64,000 nucleotides of DNA, from contig CAWDEX010000001.1 of the NCBI GenBank assembly GCA_963801475.1, positions 2,728,001-2,792,000 on the forward strand, written 5' to 3'. A model generated the notes under the pieces. The model was not told the DNA's origin and searched no databases. It saw nothing but the letters and a program-made list of their open reading frames with translations. The stretch comes from DAOMFB01 sp963801475. GTDB taxonomy: Bacteria > Acidobacteriota > Thermoanaerobaculia > UBA5066. Shown one piece after another: positions 10,027 through 17,713 of this stretch; within the stretch, counting starts at the first letter, position 1; the number at the start of each line of letters is the position of its first letter. The position numbers and the translations under genes are program-made.

Positions 10027-11939
10027 CACTTGTAGCTCCTCGTGGCGAGCTGGAGGCTCTCGAAGGCAAGCGGCTCCACGTTCCGGACCGGGGCTTTCTC
10101 GTCCCCCGTGTACTCCCAGACCGCGACGTGCGCGAAGTTCGCGTCGTCGCGCTTCGCCTCGCCCTCCTCCGTCTGGAATTCCTCTCGAAAGTGCGCGCCG
10201 CACGACTCGCGGCGCTCGAGCGCGTCGCGGCAGATCAGCTCGCCGAGCTCGAGGAAGTCGGCCACACGCCCCGCCTTCTCGAGCGACTGGTTGATCTCCT
10301 CGTTCTCGCCGAGGACGCGGACGTTCTTCCAGAACTCCTCGCGGAGGGCGGGGATCTTCTGGAGCGCCGTCTTCAGCCCGGCCTCGTTTCGTCCCATTCC
10401 GCAGAACTCCCACATGACCTTTCCGAGTTCCCGGTGGAAGTCGTCGACGGTCCGTTTCCCGCCGATTCCGAGGAGCCGCTTCACCTGCCCGGTCACCTGC
10501 GCCTCGGCCTCCTTGAAGGCGGGATGGCCCGTGTCGACCTTCGCCGACTTCGCCGTGACGAGGTAGTTCCCCATCGTGTAGGGAAGGACGAAGTAGCCGT
10601 CCCCGAGGCCCTGCATCAAAGCGCTCGCACCGAGGCGGTTCGCGCCGTGGTCGGAGAAGTTCGCCTCCCCCGCCACGAAGCACCCCGGGATCGTCGACAT
10701 CAGGTTGTAGTCGACCCAGAGGCCGCCCATCACGTAGTGCGAGGCGGGGAAGATCCGCATCGGTACCTTGTACGGGTTCTCGTCCGTGATCCGCTCGTAC
10801 ATGTCACAGAGGTTTCCGTAGCGGTCCCGGATGACGTCTTCGCCGAGACGTTTGATGGCGTCGGCGAAATCGAGGTAGACGCCGAGCCCCGTCTTCCCCA
10901 CGCCCCGACCTTCGTCGCAGACCTGCTTGGCGGCGCGGGAGGAGATGTCGCGCGGAGCGAGGTTTCCGTAGCTCGGGTACTTCCGCTCGAGGTAATAGTC
11001 GCGCTCGGCCTCGGGGATGTCGCCCGGGGCGCGCGTGTCGCCCTTCTTCAGCGGCACCCAGATACGCCCGTCGTTCCGGAGCGACTCGGACATGAGGGTC
11101 AGCTTCGACTGGTGCTCGCCCGTGACCGGGATGCAGGTCGGGTGGATCTGCGTGTAGCACGGGTTCGCGAAGCCGGCGCCCTTCTTGTAGGCGCGCCAGA
11201 TGGCGGTCGTGCTGCAACCCTTGGCGTTCGTCGACAGGTAGAAGACGTTGCCGTAGCCCCCCGTGGCGAGGACGACCGCGTCGGCCGCCCACGACTCGAT
11301 GGCGCCGGTCACCATGTCGCGCGTCACGATCCCACGGGCCCGTCCGTCCACGACGACGAGCTCCAGCATCTCGTGCCGGTTGAACATCTTCACGGCCCCG
11401 AGCCCGATCTGCCGTTCGAGCGCCTGGTAGGCGCCGATCAGGAGCTGCTGCCCCGTCTGGCCCCGCGCGTAGAAAGTGCGCGACACCTGCGCGCCGCCGA
11501 AGGAGCGGTTCGCGAGGGAGCCGCCGTACTCCCGGGCGAAGGGGACGCCCTGCGCCACGCACTGGTCGATGATGCTGACCGACACCTCGGCCAGGCGGTG
11601 GACGTTCGCCTCGCGGGCGCGGAAGTCGCCCCCCTTGATCGTGTCGTAGAAGAGGCGGTAGACGCTGTCGCCGTCGTTCTGGTAGTTCTTCGCGGCGTTG
11701 ATGCCCCCTTGAGCGGCGATGGAGTGGGCGCGTCGGGGGCTGTCCTGGTAGCAGAAGCAGAGGACGTTGTAGCCGAGCTCGGCGAGGCTCGCGGCGCCGG
11801 CAGCACCGGCCAGGCCCGACCCGACCATGATGATCGTGTACTTGCGCTTGTTGGCGGGATTCACCAGCTTCATGTCGAAGCGGTGCTTCGTCCACTTCTG
11901 GGCGAGGGGGCCGGACGGGACGGCGGATTTCAGTTCCAT
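10026..11939 (-). CDS. sdhA: Succinate dehydrogenase/fumarate reductase flavoprotein subunit
   Basis: 637 aa; oxidises succinate to fumarate with covalently bound FAD. The N-terminal dinucleotide fold has VGSGLAGAAGA, the flavinylation region is RRAHSIAAQGGINAAKNYQND with the histidine in AHS, and substrate-site motifs include HPTCIPVTGEH and GGLWVDYNLMSTIPGCFVAGE. The length and motifs match the long-form SdhA found with single-subunit cytochrome b558 anchors. It lies between sdhC and sdhB in the classical sdhCAB order. Confidence 0.96.
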   Translation of the reverse strand: MELKSAVPSGPLAQKWTKHRFDMKLVNPANKRKYTIIMVGSGLAGAAGAASLAELGYNVLCFCYQDSPRRAHSIAAQGGINAAKNYQNDGDSVYRLFYDTIKGGDFRAREANVHRLAEVSVSIIDQCVAQGVPFAREYGGSLANRSFGGAQVSRTFYARGQTGQQLLIGAYQALERQIGLGAVKMFNRHEMLELVVVDGRARGIVTRDMVTGAIESWAADAVVLATGGYGNVFYLSTNAKGCSTTAIWRAYKKGAGFANPCYTQIHPTCIPVTGEHQSKLTLMSESLRNDGRIWVPLKKGDTRAPGDIPEAERDYYLERKYPSYGNLAPRDISSRAAKQVCDEGRGVGKTGLGVYLDFADAIKRLGEDVIRDRYGNLCDMYERITDENPYKVPMRIFPASHYVMGGLWVDYNLMSTIPGCFVAGEANFSDHGANRLGASALMQGLGDGYFVLPYTMGNYLVTAKSAKVDTGHPAFKEAEAQVTGQVKRLLGIGGKRTVDDFHRELGKVMWEFCGMGRNEAGLKTALQKIPALREEFWKNVRVLGENEEINQSLEKAGRVADFLELGELICRDALERRESCGAHFREEFQTEEGEAKRDDANFAHVAVWEYTGDEKAPVRNVEPLAFESLQLATRSYK

Positions 11940-11955
11940 CTCATCTCCTCCCGTC

Positions 11956-12612
11956 TCACTTCACGGCGCCGAAGAGAACGGCCAGCGGAACGGCCACGAA
12001 CCCTCCGGCGACGACGACGGTGAAGACGATCGCGATCTTCTTCCGGACGGGGTCGAAGCGCGGGTGCGAGAGCCCGAGCGTCTGCAGCATGCTCCAGGTC
12101 CCGTGCCACACGTGGACACCGAGGCAGGCCATCGCGACGACGTAGAAGAGGCCGACCGGGAGGACCGAGAGCCCCCGCACGACGTTCCCGTAGGCGTCGA
12201 GGTGCTTGAAGCTCGGGTGAACGCTCCCGACCGTCATGTGAAGGATGTGGAAGACGATGAAGACGGCCAGGATCGGCCCCGTCCAGCGCATCGTGCGCGA
12301 GGCGAGGTCCGACGCCTCGTACGCCGTCTTCCGGTAGGCGACGGGGCGGGCGTTCCAGCTCTCTGCCGTCGTCGAGAGATAGGCCCACGCGTGGAGAGAG
12401 ACGCAGCCGAGGAGGACGAGGCGGATGGCCCAGAGCCCCGTTCCGAGGCCCTGGAGGAATGCCGCGTAGTGGTTCATCGCCTCCGGGCCCTTGAAGACGA
12501 GGGTGTTCCCCGTCATGTGGCCGAGGACGAAGAGCGACAGGACGATACCCGTCACCGCCATCACGATCTTCTTTCCCACCGACGAGTTGATGAACACGAA
12601 GGCTCGGGACAT
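11956..12612 (-). CDS. sdhC: Succinate dehydrogenase cytochrome b558-type membrane subunit
   Basis: 218 aa with five hydrophobic helices, the single-polypeptide anchor of type B succinate:quinone oxidoreductases. Helix histidines suited to two haems are visible (GHMTGNTLVF, LHAWAYL, FHILHMTVGS, GVHVWHGTWSM). No separate sdhD is present, as expected for this type. In known systems type B enzymes work with menaquinone, so a menaquinone respiratory chain is inferred. The start ATG 12610-12612 follows GGAGGGGAGA on the coding strand. Confidence 0.93.
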   Translation of the reverse strand: MSRAFVFINSSVGKKIVMAVTGIVLSLFVLGHMTGNTLVFKGPEAMNHYAAFLQGLGTGLWAIRLVLLGCVSLHAWAYLSTTAESWNARPVAYRKTAYEASDLASRTMRWTGPILAVFIVFHILHMTVGSVHPSFKHLDAYGNVVRGLSVLPVGLFYVVAMACLGVHVWHGTWSMLQTLGLSHPRFDPVRKKIAIVFTVVVAGGFVAVPLAVLFGAVK

Positions 12613-12650
12613 CCGCGTCTCCCCTCCTCCCGACGGAATCTCCGCCGCGG

Positions 12651-13577
12651 TCAGCACGTGAGAATGCCGAAGAGTTCCGCCACCGAGTCGGAGGACTTCT
12701 TCAGGGCGGCGGCCTCCTCGGCCGTGAGCTTCAGCTCGATGATCTTCTCGACGCCGCCGTGGCCGAGGACGACCGGGACGCCCACGTAGAGGTTGTTGAT
12801 CCCGTACTCTCCCTGGAGGTAGGCCGCGCAGGGGAGGATCTTCTTCTTGTCGTTGAGGATCGCGTCGACCATCTCGACGGCCCCCGCGGAGGGGGCGTAG
12901 TAGGCCGATCCGGTCTTGAGCAGAGCGACGATCTCGCCGCCGCCGCCCGCCGTCCGCTTCACGATCGCGGCGAGCTTCTCGGGCGGGAGCATCTCCGTGA
13001 TCGGGACGCCGGCGATCGTCGAGTACCGCGGCAGCGGGACCATCGTGTCGCCGTGCCCGCCGAGGACCGTGGCGTGGATGTTCGACATCGCGTAGCCCGT
13101 CTCCATCGAGATGAAGGCGCGCATCCGGGCCGTGTCCAGAATGCCGGCCATGCCGACGACCTTGTTCTTCGGGAGCTTGGAGACCCGGCGAGCCACCTCG
13201 CACATCGCGTCGAGCGGGTTCGTCACGACGATGATGTAGGGGTCCTTCGAGTATTTCATGACGTTCCCGATGCAGGAGGCGACGACCTCCTCGTTCTTCT
13301 TCAGGAGGTCGTCCCGGGACATCCCGGGCTTGCGGGCGAGGCCTGCCGTCATGACGACCATGTCCGAGTTCGCGGTCGCCTCGTAGTTGTTCGACCCGAC
13401 GACCGTGACGTCGAATCCCTCGACGGGCCCCGACTGGTACATGTCGAGGGCCTTGCCCTGGGGGACCCCTTCGAGGACGTCGATGAGAACGACGTCGCCC
13501 AGTTCCTTCTCGACGAGCCGCTGTGCGGCCGTGGCTCCGACGTTTCCGGCTCCGATGACGGTGATCTTCCGGCGCAT
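12651..13577 (-). CDS. mdh: Malate dehydrogenase (LDH-like type)
   Basis: 308 aa; oxidises malate to oxaloacetate with NAD+. The N-terminal Rossmann motif is VIGAGNVGATAA, with aspartate in LIDVLEG favouring NAD. Substrate and catalytic features are TAGLARKPGMSRDDLL (substrate arginines), TNPLDAM, the Asp-Arg pair in LDTARMR, and active histidine in LGGHGDTMVPL. It is the first gene of the operon continuing into sdhC, sdhA, sdhB and a methyltransferase. A 7-bp GC hairpin lies in the leader upstream. Confidence 0.96.
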   Translation of the reverse strand: MRRKITVIGAGNVGATAAQRLVEKELGDVVLIDVLEGVPQGKALDMYQSGPVEGFDVTVVGSNNYEATANSDMVVMTAGLARKPGMSRDDLLKKNEEVVASCIGNVMKYSKDPYIIVVTNPLDAMCEVARRVSKLPKNKVVGMAGILDTARMRAFISMETGYAMSNIHATVLGGHGDTMVPLPRYSTIAGVPITEMLPPEKLAAIVKRTAGGGGEIVALLKTGSAYYAPSAGAVEMVDAILNDKKKILPCAAYLQGEYGINNLYVGVPVVLGHGGVEKIIELKLTAEEAAALKKSSDSVAELFGILTC

Positions 13578-13604
13578 GGCGTCCTTCCTTCCTCAGTCGT
13601 TTGG

Positions 13605-13625
13605 CGGGCGGCATGTAACCGCCCG
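13605..13625 (-). promoter_or_regulatory. Inverted repeat in the mdh leader
   Basis: CGGGCGG (13605-13611) and CCGCCCG (13619-13625) form a perfect 7-bp inverted repeat with a 7-base loop, 28 bases upstream of the mdh start. It could be a 5'-UTR hairpin or an operator for the mdh-sdh operon. No protein family or riboswitch class is suggested by the sequence, and GC-rich repeats of this size also arise by chance. Confidence 0.3.
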
Positions 13626-13767
13626 GTGGATAAACATGGTCAAGGGGGGAGGCTATCCCTCCCGGTTTCCGGCCCGACATGATTCAAACGCTCCAAACGC
13701 TTCCGGGCCCTCCCCCCCGCCCTCGGAACGTCGAAAGCCCTCCGAACGTATAGTGAGGGGACGGACG

Positions 13768-14127
13768 ATGGACCACGGACGGATTCCGGCCTGGCGACGG
13801 GGGATCGAGCTCGCCCACACGGTCTGCGCGGCCGTGGCCGGGGGGGCTTTGGCCATTACTGACGCCGGCCAGAGGCTACGGAAGGCGGCCGTCTCCGTTC
13901 CGTCCCTCGTCGGCGAGGCCTTTCTGGACCTCACGGCCCCCGACGCCGCCGAGGCCCTCTCCCGGGCGTCGGCGAAGCTCTCGGAGGTGGCACAGCTTCT
14001 CGCTCTCGACGCGGTCCGCGAGGCTCTCGGGGAGCCGGAGACGGCAGCTCTACTTTCCGAGATCGAAGCGCTGCGGGCGGATCTCGACGATCTCTCGGCG
14101 AGACGCGCCCCCCGGCCCGGGCACTGA
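13768..14127 (+). CDS. Four-helix-bundle protein (23S rRNA intervening-sequence/bAvd-like family)
   Basis: 119 aa, close to the usual length. The signature RLRKAAVSVPSLVGEA is the conserved core of the 'four helix bundle protein' family first seen in 23S rRNA intervening sequences and related to the Avd proteins of diversity-generating retroelements. Members form homopentamers; most are of unknown function. It stands alone between divergent mdh and the convergent spermidine-synthase-like gene, with no reverse transcriptase or rRNA gene nearby. Direct repeats CAAACGCT lie upstream at 13685 and 13694. Confidence 0.75.
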   Translation: MDHGRIPAWRRGIELAHTVCAAVAGGALAITDAGQRLRKAAVSVPSLVGEAFLDLTAPDAAEALSRASAKLSEVAQLLALDAVREALGEPETAALLSEIEALRADLDDLSARRAPRPGH

Positions 14128-14136
14128 CCCGACGGG

Positions 14137-15669
14137 CTATTTCCGGAAGTGCTGAAGGGCGTCCGTCGGGCTGTAGTCGTCGGTCAGGAGCGGAACGCCC
14201 GCCGTCCGCATCTCGCCGTCGTAGAGGTGAGAGGCCCAGGTGCTCACCGGCGGCCGGTCGAGCCGGCCGGCAAGCGCCCCGGCCCGGTCGACGAGGGTTC
14301 CCCGGTCGAGGCGGATGGGCGACCGGGAGCCGATCAGGATGGCGTTGGCGATGAATGTCGGCTTCCCCTCCGCCAGCTCTCCCGAGAGGATGTAGACCCG
14401 GGGAAAGACCTCCGCGAGCGTCTTCGCGGCCGCCCAGAAGAGCGCGTTTTCGGTCCCCGAGAGGGCGCCGACGAAGTTGGCCGCCACGACGCCGTCCGAC
14501 GAGAGCCGCTCCCGGCAGAGGACGTAGAACTCCTTCGTCAGGAGATGGAAGGGAACGCTGTCGGCGAAATAGCCGTCCACGAAGATGACGTCGGCCTCGC
14601 GGACCTGCCTCTCCAGCTCGCGGCGCCCGTCCCCGACGAGAACGCGGTCGCGGGCGCCGGGGACGAAGCGGAAGAAGCGCCGGGCCACCTCCACGACCTC
14701 GGGGTCGATCTCGATCGACGTGACGGCCACCTCGGGGCTTCGCGCCGTCAGGCGGGACGGGATCATCCCGGCCCCGAGACCGATGACGACGACGGAGCGC
14801 GGGGGCTTCGGCGGGACGGCGAGCGCGGCGAGGAGCCCGTCGGTGTAGTTCGAGGCCATCTCGAGTCCGGGACGGACCGGGGTGAATCCCTGGGAGAGGT
14901 TGTTGAAGTACATCACGCGCCGCAGGCCCTGATCGACGACCCGGATCCGGTGATAGGCGGTCTCCTTGTCGAACACGATCGTCCCGGCCGGGAGGGGCGC
15001 GCGGACCGCTGCGGGCACCAGGAGATGGGCGGCGAGGGCGGCGGCGGTGAAGGCCGCGTCGCGGCCGAACCGCCATGCCGAGAACGGCGAGGGGACGATC
15101 CAGGCCGCCAGGACGAGGACGAAACCGATCCCGAAGAGGATGGGGGGCGTGGCGAGGGCCGGGATCAGGAAGAAGGTCGTGACGAAGGTCCCGGCGATCG
15201 ACCCGGCCGTCGAGATCGCCGAGAGACGGCCCGCCGCCGCCCCGAGGGTCGCGATCTCCCGGGCGGCGAGCCGGACGGCGAACGTCGTGACCATCCCCAT
15301 CAGCGTGCACGGGACGGCGAAAAGGGCGATCGCCGCCAGGAGAGACCGGAAGCGGTCCGGAATCGACGCGTCGGCGAAGAAGCGCATCACGGGGGCCGGC
15401 GCCAGGAAGACGACCCAGGTCAGGACGCCCGAGGCGACGAGGAGTCCGGCGAGGACGGATGGCTGCGGTCTCCGGTCGGCGAGGCGGCCGCCGAGGGCGG
15501 CCCCGAGAGCGAGCGCCGCGAGGAAGACCGTGATGAGGGAGCCCCAGACGAAAATGGACGTTCCAAAGACCGGTGCGAGGACCCTCGCCCCGACGATCTC
15601 GAGGCTCATGAGCGCGGCGCCGGCGAGGAGTACCGCGACCTCCAGCCGAATCAGCTCCCGGGTCTTCAT
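14137..15669 (-). CDS. Membrane-embedded spermidine-synthase-like fusion protein
   Basis: 510 aa. Residues 1-225 contain about seven hydrophobic helices of the transporter-like domain seen in 'fused MFS/spermidine synthase' proteins, starting LAGAALMSLEIVGARVLAPVFG. The C-terminal half is a Rossmann methyltransferase/aminopropyltransferase fold: SVVVIGLGAGMIPSRL, acidic SIEIDPEVVEVA, LVGDGRREL and VIFVDGYF. The canonical aminopropyltransferase catalytic loop (D-x-x-D) is not clearly present, so true polyamine synthesis is doubtful. The start ATG is at 15667-15669. A larger relative with a TPR tail is encoded at 19974-23192. Confidence 0.85.
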   Translation of the reverse strand: MKTRELIRLEVAVLLAGAALMSLEIVGARVLAPVFGTSIFVWGSLITVFLAALALGAALGGRLADRRPQPSVLAGLLVASGVLTWVVFLAPAPVMRFFADASIPDRFRSLLAAIALFAVPCTLMGMVTTFAVRLAAREIATLGAAAGRLSAISTAGSIAGTFVTTFFLIPALATPPILFGIGFVLVLAAWIVPSPFSAWRFGRDAAFTAAALAAHLLVPAAVRAPLPAGTIVFDKETAYHRIRVVDQGLRRVMYFNNLSQGFTPVRPGLEMASNYTDGLLAALAVPPKPPRSVVVIGLGAGMIPSRLTARSPEVAVTSIEIDPEVVEVARRFFRFVPGARDRVLVGDGRRELERQVREADVIFVDGYFADSVPFHLLTKEFYVLCRERLSSDGVVAANFVGALSGTENALFWAAAKTLAEVFPRVYILSGELAEGKPTFIANAILIGSRSPIRLDRGTLVDRAGALAGRLDRPPVSTWASHLYDGEMRTAGVPLLTDDYSPTDALQHFRK

Positions 15670-15773
15670 GGCGTGAAGTCTAGCGGCCGGGACCTTGCGG
15701 CCGCTTGACGCTCTCCCGCGCAGCCGCTAGGGTTCACCGCAACGTCGCGCCCGCACTCGTCAAAGGAGACCCG

Positions 15774-16115
15774 ATGAGCTTCCGTCGTGCCCTCTCGGTC
15801 CTCGTCCTCGGAGCCCTGATCGCCGCCATCTCACCGGCCTTCTCGCAGGAGAAAGCGCCGGCGCCTCCGGCCTCCGCTCCCGCGTCGGCGGCCCCCGGGT
15901 CGGTCGCGGGGGCGCCCGCCCCGGCCGGCGAGGCGCCCGCCACCGCGGCGGCCGCCCCCGCGGCGGCCTCCCCGTCCGCGGCGAAGGCCCCGGCCGAGAA
16001 GACGGCGAGCGAGGTCCCGGCCGGACCCTCGCGGAGCACGACGATCGTCATCGGCCTGATCGTCCTCCTGCTCCTCATCGTCCTCGTCGTCCTCGGGACC
16101 AAGAAGCAGGAATAG
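15774..16115 (+). CDS. Small secreted or membrane protein with Ala/Pro-rich linker
   Basis: 113 aa, start ATG 15774 preceded by AAAGGAG. The parts are a signal peptide (FRRALSVLVLGALIAAISPAFSQ), a low-complexity Ala/Pro linker (about residues 24-80), and a C-terminal transmembrane helix (TTIVIGLIVLLLLIVLVVL) ending in KKQE. This layout suggests a protein anchored by its C-terminus with a disordered periplasmic stretch. A GTG-like in-frame extension upstream would destroy the signal peptide and is rejected. No family is recognised. It is convergent with the antiporter gene, 13 bases away. Confidence 0.7.
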   Translation: MSFRRALSVLVLGALIAAISPAFSQEKAPAPPASAPASAAPGSVAGAPAPAGEAPATAAAAPAAASPSAAKAPAEKTASEVPAGPSRSTTIVIGLIVLLLLIVLVVLGTKKQE

Positions 16116-16128
16116 TCCGGCTCCTCCT

Positions 16129-17700
16129 TCAGCCGCTCCGCATCTCCTCGAGATCCAGCTCGTGCTGGAGGTGGTGGAGGGTGTCGTCCCCGATCGACTC
16201 CTCCTGCCGAAGCTCGAGCAGCCGCTGCCGCTGGGCGGCGAGGGACTCGCGACGGAGCCACCGGATCCGCTCCGGCGTCGAGGCGGGGACCGGCTCCCCG
16301 GCCTCCTCCCGGACGAGCTGACGGAGCCGGTCGACCAGCTCCTGCCGGACCGCGTGTATCTGGTGCGCCGGCAGGACGTGCTCCTCGGTGAGCGCGTCGA
16401 CGCGCGCCAGGCCCGCCTCGGCGATCTCCCGCCGGGCCTGCCGCTCCTCGCGCCAGGCCGCGACGTCGGTCCCGATCGCCAGCCACCCGATGAAGGACGG
16501 CAGGGTGAGGCCCTGGACGACGAGGGTCCCGAAGATGACGGCGAACGTCACGATCAGGATCAAATCGCGGCCGGGAAAGGGGGCCCCCGTCGCCGTCGTC
16601 ACCGGCAGCGCGAGGGCCGCCGCGAGGGAGACGATTCCCCGCATCCCGGTCCAGCCGACGAGAAGGACCCCCTGCCAGGGCGGGCTCGGGCTCTTCGCGG
16701 CATAGGCCGGCGCGAGAAGCCGCGGCAGGTAGGCGCCGGGGAAGACCCAGAGGAGCCGGATGCCGACCGCGGCCCCGAGCGTCGCGAAGACGGCGTCGAC
16801 GACCGTTCCGCGCGGGAGGCCCGTCAGCCCCGCGGCGATGGACGGGAGCTGCAGGCCGATGAGGACGAAGATGAGGGCGTTCAGGACGAAGACGACCGTG
16901 TCCCAGAAGGCCGTCGCCTCGACCCGCATCTGTGGCGTCCAGAGATGCGGGACGGCGCGCCCCTGGATCAGCCCCGCCGTGACGACCGCGAGGACGCCGG
17001 AGACGTGGAGCCGCTCCGCGAGGATGTAGACGAGGAAGGCGACGAGGAGCGAGGCCGTCGCCGCGAGGACGCTGTCGTCGAGGAGCCTCTCGAGCTTCGC
17101 GAAAGCGATGCCGACGGCGGCGCCGACGGCGATCCCGCCGGCGACGAGGAGCCCGAAGTCGAGCGCCGCCTCTCCCGCCGAGAACGCCCCCGTCATGGCC
17201 GCCGCGGTGGCGAACTTCAGGAGGACGAGCCCCGTGGCGTCGTTGACCAGGCTTTCCCCCTCGAGGAGCGTCACGATCCGCCGGGGAAGACGGAGCCGCC
17301 GGGCGATGGCCGTCGCGGCGACCGCGTCCGGGGGCGACACGATGGCGCCGAGGACGAATGCCGCCGGCCACCCGACCCCGGGAACGACGGCGTGGAACGC
17401 GACCGCGACGGCGGCCGTCGTCGCGGCCACGAGGCCGACGGCGAGGAGGGTGATCGAGGGGAGGTTGTCGCGGAAGTCGCGCCACGACGTGAAGTAGGCC
17501 GCCGCGTAGAGGATCGGCGGCAGGAAGAGGAGGAAGGCGAGCTGCGGGTCGAGCCGGACGGCGGGGAGCCCGGGAACGAAGGCGAGCAGGCTCCCCCCGA
17601 CGACGAGGACGATCGGGTAGGGGACGGAGATCCTCTTCGCGAGGACGGCGAGAACGGTCGTCGGGACGAGGAGCGCGAGGATCGTCTCGACCGGGTGCAT
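16129..17700 (-). CDS. Na+/H+ antiporter, CPA1 family
   Basis: 523 aa with about 12 hydrophobic helices followed by a charged cytoplasmic tail of roughly 130 residues. CPA1 signatures are present: FLPPILYAAAYF in an early helix, the ion-binding region SPPDAVAATAI, and EGESLVNDATGLV with the paired Asn-Asp. It exchanges Na+ (or K+) for protons across the inner membrane. The tail is rich in Glu, Arg and Gln and is likely helical, a usual regulatory feature. It lies 13 bases downstream of the HerA-like ATPase on the same strand, so the two are probably co-transcribed. Confidence 0.92.
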   Translation of the reverse strand: MHPVETILALLVPTTVLAVLAKRISVPYPIVLVVGGSLLAFVPGLPAVRLDPQLAFLLFLPPILYAAAYFTSWRDFRDNLPSITLLAVGLVAATTAAVAVAFHAVVPGVGWPAAFVLGAIVSPPDAVAATAIARRLRLPRRIVTLLEGESLVNDATGLVLLKFATAAAMTGAFSAGEAALDFGLLVAGGIAVGAAVGIAFAKLERLLDDSVLAATASLLVAFLVYILAERLHVSGVLAVVTAGLIQGRAVPHLWTPQMRVEATAFWDTVVFVLNALIFVLIGLQLPSIAAGLTGLPRGTVVDAVFATLGAAVGIRLLWVFPGAYLPRLLAPAYAAKSPSPPWQGVLLVGWTGMRGIVSLAAALALPVTTATGAPFPGRDLILIVTFAVIFGTLVVQGLTLPSFIGWLAIGTDVAAWREERQARREIAEAGLARVDALTEEHVLPAHQIHAVRQELVDRLRQLVREEAGEPVPASTPERIRWLRRESLAAQRQRLLELRQEESIGDDTLHHLQHELDLEEMRSG

Positions 17701-17713
17701 CGGCGTCCCGGCG

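Noticed and set aside
13685..13754. Direct repeats CAAACGCT and a TATAGT near the four-helix-bundle gene
   Set aside because: TATAGT lies too close to the ribosome site for a normal promoter and has no matching -35 at 16-18 bases; the repeats are too short to call an operator.
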